The notes beneath the pieces were generated by a model. It made no database searches. It saw nothing but the letters and a program-made list of their open reading frames with translations, and had not been told where the DNA came from. A stretch of DNA of 7,080 bases, taken from the NCBI GenBank assembly GCA_003218345.1, contig QHNF01000043.1, positions 5,851-12,930 of the forward strand. The letters are read 5' to 3'. The stretch's first letter is position 1, and each line of letters starts with the position of its first letter. This DNA comes from Verrucomicrobiota bacterium. GTDB lineage: Bacteria > Verrucomicrobiota > Verrucomicrobiia > Chthoniobacterales > UBA10450. The translations under genes were made by a program, and so were the position numbers. Positions 1-4,722 of this stretch are shown here, one piece after another.

Positions 1-126
1 GTAATTTTTCGTTCCTTCACGCGCAAATGCTAACACAACGCGTCCTTTTATGGTACCAATCTGCTACCGATTTTGAAAGCACGAAAGTACACGTTCATAC
101 AGCATTTGCCTGGGAAATAGCTATTT

Positions 127-165
127 GCACCGTTAGCTCAATTGGCAGAGCAAGTGACTCTTAAA
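127..165 (+). pseudogene. 5' half of tRNA-Lys(CUU), cut at the anticodon loop
   Basis: The sequence follows canonical tRNA numbering from position 1 to 38. It has acceptor strand GCACCGT, T8 and A9, D-stem GCTC pairing with GAGC, D-loop AATTGGCA, A26, anticodon-stem strand AGTGA, and loop CTCTTAA with anticodon CTT. After the loop the expected TCACT strand, T-arm and ACGGTGC acceptor strand are all absent, and no matching 3' half lies in the window. Bacterial tRNA-Lys genes have this 5' half almost letter for letter, so the identity is fairly secure. The break at the anticodon loop fits a known crossover position of tyrosine integrases. An anticodon-loop intron was considered, but no 3' exon is present. 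Confidence 0.72.
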
Positions 166-275
166 TTGAGATTAGGCGGTTTTGCTCATTTAGACTCGAG
201 GCTACTCAACTCGATAAATGAAGCAGGCTGACCGCGTTGCGACGTGCGCGCGACCCAAATGGCTTCGACTCAATT
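164..275 (+). other. Potential multibranched RNA fold directly after the tRNA-Lys half
   Basis: AATTGAG (164-170) is perfectly complementary to CTCAATT (269-275) and can close a multiloop. Inside it, 176-235 forms a long irregular hairpin: GCGGT/ACCGC (176-180/231-235), TGCT/AGCA (183-186/222-225), CATTTA/TAAATG (187-192/215-220) and TCGAG/CTCGA (196-200/210-214), with a 9-nt loop. Next to it, GTTGCG/CGCGAC (236-241/249-254) forms a second hairpin with one G-U pair. The number of nested pairs is more than I would expect by chance in 112 nt, but no free energy was computed. It may be part of an RNA gene, a recombination site, or a decayed intron. Confidence 0.35.
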
Positions 276-303
276 ATGCCGAAATGTGCTCAATCTAACG
301 ATT

Positions 304-329
304 TCGGTAGCAAAAACGGGTAGCAAAAA
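304..329 (+). repeat. Tandem GGTAGCAAAAA motif (two copies, 13-bp period)
   Basis: GGTAGCAAAAA occurs at 306-316 and 319-329. A close relative, CGGTAGTAAAAG, lies at 579-590, and an inverted relative, GCTACCGATTTT, at 63-74. Short repeats of this kind around tRNA-type junctions resemble arm-type integrase binding sites, but they may equally be part of a structured RNA. No protein partner is encoded nearby. Confidence 0.4.
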
Positions 330-330
330 A

Positions 331-360
331 AACGACTGAGCGGGAGGTAGAGCGCCTCAA
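331..360 (+). repeat. Imperfect direct repeat, copy 1
   Basis: This 30-bp unit begins AACGACTGAGCGG and ends GCGCCTCAA. It matches the unit at 503-530 at about 25 of 28 aligned positions, with a 2-bp gap. Both copies share a core of the form AGGTnGAGCnCCTCAA that can form a small hairpin (AGG/CCT). Part of it looks like the 3' side of a tRNA D-arm, but no D-stem partner is present. Confidence 0.4.
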
Positions 361-387
361 TGGCATTGCTGCCTAACGAGTATTCTC

Positions 388-408
388 ATTTGATCTGATT
401 TGATCTGA
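388..408 (+). repeat. Tandem 10-bp repeat ATTTGATCTG x2
   Basis: ATTTGATCTG occurs twice head to tail (388-397 and 398-407) followed by A. A shorter relative, CTCATGATCTGAC, recurs at 458-470; the first pair is also preceded by CTCA. It could be an operator-like cluster or replication slippage. Nothing else indicates a function. Confidence 0.4.
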
Positions 409-502
409 CGCGCGTTTTCATAGGTAAAATTGCCGGGCTTGTGTTCCGACTTAATCCCTCATGATCTGACAAAATCCTCCTTGCCGGATAAAATAGCCGG
501 AC

Positions 503-530
503 AACGACTGCGGCAGGTCGAGCACCTCAA
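503..530 (+). repeat. Imperfect direct repeat, copy 2, with a possible tight pseudoknot
   Basis: This is the second copy of the unit at 331-360. Here AGGT (515-518) can pair with ACCT (524-527), while the enclosed CGAG (519-522) can pair with CTCG (531-534). That is the topology of an H-type pseudoknot with very short loops. Copy 1 keeps only the first stem. Whether it forms is untested. Confidence 0.35.
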
Positions 531-603
531 CTCGGGTGATTTACTGATCGATCTTTCGGCTTGCGGGGCCAGCGCGTTCGGTAGTAAAAGAGTCGGCCGA
601 GAA

Positions 604-667
604 CTGACTCAGAATGGACGACGCCACTGTTATCCGCTGGCTTCGGGTTCGAATCCCGTAGGCTCCA
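604..667 (+). pseudogene. 3' end of a tRNA or tmRNA gene (possible attachment scar)
   Basis: T-loop TTCGAAT (648-654) sits between CGGG and CCCG, giving four pairs plus one T-T mismatch. It is followed by acceptor strand AGGCTCC (660-666) and discriminator A667. No GGAGCCT partner strand exists upstream. Read as a tRNA, CTGTTA at 627-632 would be an anticodon loop (GTT) with one base missing. Read as tmRNA, GACTCAGAATGG at 606-617 resembles the conserved tmRNA block GACTAAGCATGTAG, and its distance to the T-arm is close to that in E. coli tmRNA. The missing 5' acceptor strand means this is a fragment, a decayed gene, or a duplicated 3' end left by integration. Confidence 0.55.
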
Positions 668-688
668 TTTTCCTTTTTGCACAGCGCC

Positions 689-707
689 GCAGCGTCGCCA
701 GCGCTGC
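689..707. repeat. Inverted repeat GCAGCG-N7-CGCTGC
   Basis: A perfect 6-bp inverted repeat with a 7-nt spacer, 22 bp beyond the tRNA-like 3' end. The same half-sites recur in the inverted repeat at 785-803. No T-run follows, so it is unlikely to be an intrinsic terminator. The pair could be regulator binding sites for the downstream ferritin-like gene; this is inference. Confidence 0.4.
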
Positions 708-784
708 AGGTTTCGCGCTGATGACCCCGGGTCTATCGCGACTCACGGCCGAGGTAACAACAGCGTTACTTTTGCAATACAGCG

Positions 785-803
785 CGCAGCGTGAATCGCT
801 GCG
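785..803. repeat. Inverted repeat CGCAGCG-N5-CGCTGCG upstream of the ferritin-like gene
   Basis: A perfect 7-bp inverted repeat with spacer TGAAT, about 80 bp upstream of the chosen start at 884. It shares its half-sites with the repeat at 689-707. A GTG at 791 that would open the same reading frame lies inside it, which is one reason to prefer the start at 884. It may be an operator or a hairpin in the 5' leader. No T-tract follows. Confidence 0.45.
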
Positions 804-883
804 ATTCTACCGGCGTGAAAACAACAATCGATCGTACAGCAAATGGCTCTAGTAGGGATGAGAATCGCCCTCTAGAGGATAAC

Positions 884-1996
884 TTGGAGAACAGAAAACC
901 CCGGAAACGATTCATCAGCCGTCGTTCTTTCTTGAGTAAAACGATCGCTCTGGGAGCAGGAACCGTCGGCGCAGGAATGTTGAGCAGTATCCGAGCCGCA
1001 GAGGCAAGTTCCAGTCTTTCACCGGGAGACGCGGCACTCCTTCGTTTCCCAGCGGCTCTGGAAATACTCGAGGCCGACTTTTGGATTCAATACAACGAAC
1101 TCGGCGGCATCCACGACGACGAAGTCCCAAGCGGCAGAGGCAATCCCGCCTATACCGAGGCCTTGGAGGTTATTGAGGATGAAATGAGAGACTACATCCA
1201 TGACAACACCGATGATGAGATCACTCATCACCAGTTCCTCAACGCGTACCTGTTCTCCAGGGGAGCGCCGCGTGCAAATCTGAACGCGTTCCGCACTCTG
1301 ATGGGTAGCACCGCGACGGGAGTCAATCGAGCCCTGATCGGACATCGGCTCACCAACCTGACGCAACTCACGATTGATAACAGTTGGTGGACGCGCTACC
1401 GCGACGACAGCCATAACCCGGATCTTAATCCAAACCATGTCTTCCCGCAGGCGGTGCCGACTCTGGCCGTAAATCGGCACACGGCTATTCCGCGAACCGA
1501 TGCCGATACAAGCAATCCCAATTTCCTACAGGCGATTGCGAATACTGCTGCATTCCACTTCCCCACCATCGAACAAGGTGGCACCAGCCTTTACGCAGCA
1601 CTGGCGCAAAGGGCCACCGATGTGGAAGTGCTGCGTGTCCTGATGAGCATCGGTCCTACTGAGACCATGCACTTCCAAACCTGGTCGGATGTCGCGGGTA
1701 ATGCCCCTCCTCTGCAGGCCATCGATCCGGTAACGGGCGTTTTCGTGAAGTTCCCCGATTTGGAGGTGGAAAACGAGCTCTTCGACAAGGCCCTGATCAT
1801 GCCAGAGCCATGTCCGTTCCTAAGTGCAAGCCTTCCCATTGTTTCGATCATTCGACCAACCAAGACGGAAGGTGTTGCCATGGCGACACTGCAGTTCCTA
1901 AGAAACATGGGTCTTTTCATCGGCCAATCGCAAGCGTTTTTCGCGTATATGACCCAACTGGCACAAGAAGCCGACGCTGCCACACGCGGTTTTTGA
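884..1996 (+). CDS. Tat-exported ferritin-like domain protein
   Basis: The product is 370 aa. A twin-arginine signal, SRRSFLSK (residues 12-19), is followed by a hydrophobic stretch (about 20-34) and a likely cleavage site after AEA (residue 41), so the protein should be folded with its metal and then exported. Helical segments carry ferritin-type ligand patterns: E60/E63 in LEILEADFW, E112-x-x-H115 in DEITHH, and E260-x-x-H263 in ETMHFQTW. These fit the ferritin_2-like group, whose biochemical role is poorly known and is sometimes linked to stress or desiccation. I chose the TTG at 884 because AGAGGA lies 4 bp before it and it gives a typical short basic n-region. GTG codons at 791 and 815 are in frame but lack a ribosome binding site and would add an atypical N-terminal extension. 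No partner gene is adjacent; the gene sits between two tRNA-type 3' remnants and so may be mobile cargo. Confidence 0.85.
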   Translation: MENRKPRKRFISRRSFLSKTIALGAGTVGAGMLSSIRAAEASSSLSPGDAALLRFPAALEILEADFWIQYNELGGIHDDEVPSGRGNPAYTEALEVIEDEMRDYIHDNTDDEITHHQFLNAYLFSRGAPRANLNAFRTLMGSTATGVNRALIGHRLTNLTQLTIDNSWWTRYRDDSHNPDLNPNHVFPQAVPTLAVNRHTAIPRTDADTSNPNFLQAIANTAAFHFPTIEQGGTSLYAALAQRATDVEVLRVLMSIGPTETMHFQTWSDVAGNAPPLQAIDPVTGVFVKFPDLEVENELFDKALIMPEPCPFLSASLPIVSIIRPTKTEGVAMATLQFLRNMGLFIGQSQAFFAYMTQLAQEADAATRGF

Positions 1997-2018
1997 GAGA
2001 TACCCGCCGACTCAACAC

Positions 2019-2058
2019 GTCCGAATCGAAGGTAAGGGTTCGAACCCCTGCCTTCGCA
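2019..2058 (+). pseudogene. 3' half of a tRNA, anticodon reads CCG (Arg-like)
   Basis: From the anticodon loop onward the layout is tRNA-like: T33, anticodon CCG, AA, stem strand TCGAA, a 3-nt variable region GGT, T-arm AAGGG-TTCGAAC-CCCTG (four pairs), acceptor strand CCTTCGC and discriminator A2058. No D-arm or 5' acceptor lies upstream, because the preceding DNA is the end of the ferritin-like gene. CGAAGG (2027-2032) can also pair with CCTTCG (2051-2056), so the piece can fold as an acceptor/T-arm minihelix. The most likely reading is an attachment-site remnant. The Arg assignment is only as good as the inferred loop. Confidence 0.6.
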
Positions 2059-2209
2059 CTCCGAATAGGCAGATTCAATTACCAGGCTGAGTAATAACGG
2101 CGGGTCCTTCCTCGGGGTTGCGCTTGCGGCGGGTTGGTTCAACTGTCGTCGTTTTCTAGATGAAATGTCCGCTCAGTGCTCACCAAGACGGCTGCTGACA
2201 CGAGGGAAA

Positions 2210-2437
2210 ATGCCAAAAAGTCTTGTCCATCGAAAAACGGCGGCCGCTCTTGACCGTGCCCGAGAGCAAATCGTTTCCAACGCGAAACGCACAGTCGGGG
2301 AACTCGCCGCAGCAGAGCGACGTTTGCTTTCCATACGCAACGAGATTCTCGGTCGCGCCTGGCAGCTCGGGAAGCTGCTCCCCGCCATAAAGGAACGGGT
2401 GGGACACGGTCGTGGATGGAGCGCCTTTATTCTATGA
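2210..2437 (+). CDS. Short helical protein, possible truncated phage/plasmid-type protein
   Basis: The product is 75 aa. I chose ATG 2210 because GAGGGA lies just upstream; an earlier in-frame ATG at 2165 has none. The sequence is strongly helical and charged, with few prolines. Its end, LGKLLPAIKERVGHGRGWSAF, resembles the pattern (small hydrophobic)-LLxAKxxxxHGxW seen in DUF3102-like proteins of phages and plasmids. Those proteins normally continue after this motif, whereas this frame stops five codons after the tryptophan, so it may be the N-terminal remnant of a longer gene. It lies 150 bp after a tRNA remnant, which suits a mobile-element origin. The family link is from memory and weak. 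Confidence 0.45.
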   Translation: MPKSLVHRKTAAALDRAREQIVSNAKRTVGELAAAERRLLSIRNEILGRAWQLGKLLPAIKERVGHGRGWSAFIL

Positions 2438-2514
2438 GTTTAATCAACATAATCGAAATATGTACGGCAGCGGTGCCGCAAAAGCTCTGCCTCGCCGTTA
2501 ACTTTATCTACTGG

Positions 2515-3366
2515 TTAGGTGCCGTCGGCGAGAATAGTGTCAAGCGCTGCGAAGGCTGCCCGGCAGACTCCCTGCTGCGAATCGTACTCTGGGGCATACG
2601 AGGCGAGGGTGGCGGCTCCGAGCGGGACTCGGGCGCGAATCGCCGCAATCGCCGAGGTCAGCTGTTCGACCGACAGGCCGCCGGGCACTGGCAACGAGTT
2701 GGCGTTGCCCACGACGGCTGGGTCCAGCACGTCGAGATCCAAGTGAAGGTAACCGAGCGCATCCTTTAACAGCGATCGGGTCAAGAGCTCCGGAAGGCGG
2801 GCGGGGATCTGAGCGGTTGACACCGACGTGATCCCCGATCCGGCAATCAGCGCTGCCTCCGGCGGATCGAGGTCGCGCGTTCCCAGCAAAAAGGTGGCCT
2901 CGGGTTGCACGGGGCAATACCCGGGTACCGTTGAGCTGAGCTGGTGCCAACACAGGCCCAAGGCGGTGGCGAGCCCAGTGCCATCCAAAAAGCCAGTCGC
3001 GGTGGTGTCTGGGGTATTGCAGTCCCCGTGAGCGTCGAACCAGAAAATGGCCCGAGGCGCCGGCGTCAGCCCACTAAGGGTCCCGACCGCCGAGTTGCAA
3101 TTCCCAGCCAGGACCACCGGGAACCGACCGGCAGCGCGGACGGTGCGTACCGCGACGGCGATGCGACGCATGAGCTCAAAGGCAGTGCCAATCTCCGCCG
3201 GCGGCTGATCAGGATCAGCCTCAATCACCTGAATGTCTGCAACCGAGTGTCCCCGAGCCTGGAGGTGCGTAGTAAGTCCAGCCTGGAGCAAATGCTCAGG
3301 ACCGGCGCCACTGCGCCAGCAACGGCGGGCGGTATCGTAGGGAACGAGAAGAAGCTGAATATCCAT
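2515..3366 (-). CDS. Arginase/ureohydrolase-family protein with altered active site
   Basis: The product is 283 aa, close to the usual 280-320 for the arginase fold. Ureohydrolases use two manganese ions to hydrolyse guanidino or amidino groups. The metal motifs DAHGDCN (D111, H113, D115, N117) and LDLDVLDP (D210, D212) are intact. Three usual residues differ. The GGDHS loop is GNCNS, so N91 replaces a metal-binding His. The GNLHG loop reads GFLDG, so D128 replaces the catalytic His. The position of the guanidinium-binding Glu appears to be S256 in SYAPEYD. This argues against plain arginase; agmatinase, formiminoglutamase or a non-guanidino substrate remain open. The start ATG at 3366 has AAGGTGAG about 11 bp upstream. 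It lies 20 bp after the dehydratase stop and is very probably cotranscribed with it. Confidence 0.88.
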   Translation of the reverse strand: MDIQLLLVPYDTARRCWRSGAGPEHLLQAGLTTHLQARGHSVADIQVIEADPDQPPAEIGTAFELMRRIAVAVRTVRAAGRFPVVLAGNCNSAVGTLSGLTPAPRAIFWFDAHGDCNTPDTTATGFLDGTGLATALGLCWHQLSSTVPGYCPVQPEATFLLGTRDLDPPEAALIAGSGITSVSTAQIPARLPELLTRSLLKDALGYLHLDLDVLDPAVVGNANSLPVPGGLSVEQLTSAIAAIRARVPLGAATLASYAPEYDSQQGVCRAAFAALDTILADGT

Positions 3367-3386
3367 TCTTGATGCAACTCACCTTG

Positions 3387-4343
3387 CTACATTACCGCGC
3401 GACGAAGGACTTCCGGAGACAGATTCGCACCCGTGACCAATAGAACAACGTTGGCATTGGCGTGAGCGGATGGATCCTGAAGGAACGCTGCCGTCGCCGC
3501 CGCACCGGCGGCTTCCGCAACCACGTGTTCGTCGAGCAGAAGAAGGCGGATGGCGTCGAGCAGTTCTCGCTCCGAAACCAAACGCACTTCATCCACCAAT
3601 TCTCGGATCGCGATTACATTCGCCTCGCGCGGATGGAGTGACGCCAGACCGTCAGCAATCGTGTCGCACGAATCTGTGACGACGACACGTCCTTGTTGCC
3701 ACGATTGCACATAGGCGGGAGCCCGTTTCGCCTGAACACCAACGACGCGAACGCCCGGGTGACGACGCTTAGCTTCAACGGCAACACCGCGGATCAGCGC
3801 GGTATCACCCATTGGGACAAAAATGACGTCGGGCGCTGGTATCTCGTCCAGGATTTCACTGGCGATTGTGGCCGTGCCGGCGGGAACGAGTGGGTCGCTG
3901 GCATCATCGAGAAAATAATGGCCGTGCTCGCGTGCGAATTCTGCGGCGCCTTCACTGGCAGCGGTTTGACCCAACGCGCCTCGCTCCACGACGTTCGCGC
4001 CTAGGGCGACAATTCGCGCACGCTTTACCGGGTTCGGATTTTCCGGAAGAAAAATCGTGGCGCCGATCTTCGCAATACGCGCGGCGTAGGCAACCGCGGC
4101 ACCGTGGTTACCGGTACTAGCCGCGACAACTCCTGGCAGCATGCGCTGTGCCGCACTTGTGAGCAAAGCATTAAGCGCTCCGCGCAGCTTGAACGAGCCG
4201 GTTGGCAGATCGCTCTCAATTTTCAAATAAACCCGTGCGTCTGAGAGCCGCGCGAGTGATTCCGCCGATGCGAGTCGCGTGGGCCGAAGATATCGCCCCA
4301 ACAATGCGCGCGCTTGTTCGACGTCCTTCGCGCTCGCAATCAT
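3387..4343 (-). CDS. PLP-dependent serine/threonine dehydratase-like enzyme
   Basis: The product is 318 aa, a fold-type II PLP enzyme. GSFKLRGA (residues 49-56) carries the Schiff-base lysine K52; STGNHGAAVAYAA (76-88) is the substrate-carboxylate loop; EAAGAAATAA (277-286) and VTGANLS (303-309) match the later conserved blocks. No ACT domain follows, so it resembles catabolic threonine/serine dehydratases, hydroxyaspartate ammonia-lyases and the EutB-type dehydratases of hydroxyectoine breakdown; these cannot be separated by eye. The phosphate-binding glycine loop, usually GGGGL, reads GDTAL (179-183). ATG 4343 is preceded by AAGGAAAG at a spacing of 8 bp. It is the first gene of a two-gene unit with the arginase-family gene, pointing to deamination in a small catabolic route. 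Confidence 0.9.
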   Translation of the reverse strand: MIASAKDVEQARALLGRYLRPTRLASAESLARLSDARVYLKIESDLPTGSFKLRGALNALLTSAAQRMLPGVVAASTGNHGAAVAYAARIAKIGATIFLPENPNPVKRARIVALGANVVERGALGQTAASEGAAEFAREHGHYFLDDASDPLVPAGTATIASEILDEIPAPDVIFVPMGDTALIRGVAVEAKRRHPGVRVVGVQAKRAPAYVQSWQQGRVVVTDSCDTIADGLASLHPREANVIAIRELVDEVRLVSERELLDAIRLLLLDEHVVAEAAGAAATAAFLQDPSAHANANVVLLVTGANLSPEVLRRAVM

Positions 4344-4722
4344 CGGCGGTTCTTTCCTTATATCGCTTTGTAAGTACGGGCAAACTCGTCTGCGAAATCC
4401 TCAAACCCAGTGGCAAGGCATTAGCTCTTTCCTGGTTCGCGTGCTAAGCGCCTCGACATAGCCCGGCGGCTACAACATTCACTCCGAAGCTGCACACGAT
4501 AGTCATGACTAACGATACGATTGCGATTTTCATGGCTCCGAGACGTTTACGGAATGATTTTGTTGGTGCGCAGTCGCGCGAAGAAGTGGGCGAACATGTC
4601 TTCTGTATCGATGCAGTCGTGAAACCCAGCTTGACACGCGACTGGGCTTGCTTGGTCTGGTAGCGTTTCGGCAGCAGTTGGTGCGTAAACAATCCTAAGT
4701 TTCGCGCGTCATTGTGGGAGCT
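4344..4722. other. Intergenic region with possible gene remnants (- strand)
   Basis: No secure gene lies here. Two weak candidates are on the minus strand. First, an open frame of 53 codons (4547-4708) has gene-like composition (ending AHFFARLRTNKIIP) but no usable start apart from an internal ATG, so it may be the tail of a decayed gene. Second, an ATG at 4533 opens a 29-residue peptide (4444-4533) with a hydrophobic core, SLVMTIVCSFGVNVVAA, like a signal peptide or tiny membrane protein; its only purine-rich site (GGAG) is too close to the start. The promoter of the dehydratase-arginase unit should be within the last 100-200 bp, but I see no clear -35/-10 pair. Confidence 0.4.

Larger units (their letters stand above)
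1..883. other. Non-coding, repeat-rich region with tRNA/tmRNA-type remnants
   Basis: No reading frame here looks like a real protein. The one longer open frame (from a TTG at 430 to 852) runs straight through the tRNA-like 3' end and has no ribosome binding site. The region holds a tRNA-Lys 5' half, a foldable stretch, short direct repeats, a tRNA/tmRNA-like 3' end and two related inverted repeats, each listed separately. Positions 1-126 show no feature beyond GCTACCGATTTT at 63-74, an inverted relative of the motif at 304-316. I see no clear sigma-70 promoter for the ferritin-like gene, although one is expected between 668 and about 870. Confidence 0.6.

Noticed and set aside
371..377. GCCTAAC as one end of an integron attC site
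   Set aside because: No matching GTTRRRY end lies at a suitable distance downstream and no integron integrase gene is present.
127..667. Single tRNA gene interrupted by an intron, or a split tRNA made from the two halves
   Set aside because: Acceptor strand GCACCGT cannot pair with AGGCTCC, the anticodon stems do not match, and no group I or II intron core was found between them.
754..773. GTAAC-N6-GTTAC followed by TTTT as a terminator
   Set aside because: The stem is short and AT-rich, the T-run is only four bases, and no transcript needs ending there.
430..852. 140-codon open frame on the + strand
   Set aside because: It starts with a TTG without a ribosome binding site, passes through the tRNA/tmRNA-like 3' end, overlaps the leader of the ferritin-like gene, and has no recognisable protein features.
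2465..2478. CGGCA-GCGG-TGCCG hairpin between the converging genes as an intrinsic terminator
   Set aside because: The stem is only 5 bp and neither strand has a proper T-tract after it.
4444..4692. 82-codon minus-strand frame as a full gene
   Set aside because: The first 53 residues look random and have no ribosome binding site; only its last 29 residues resemble a signal or membrane peptide, and that start is also weak.
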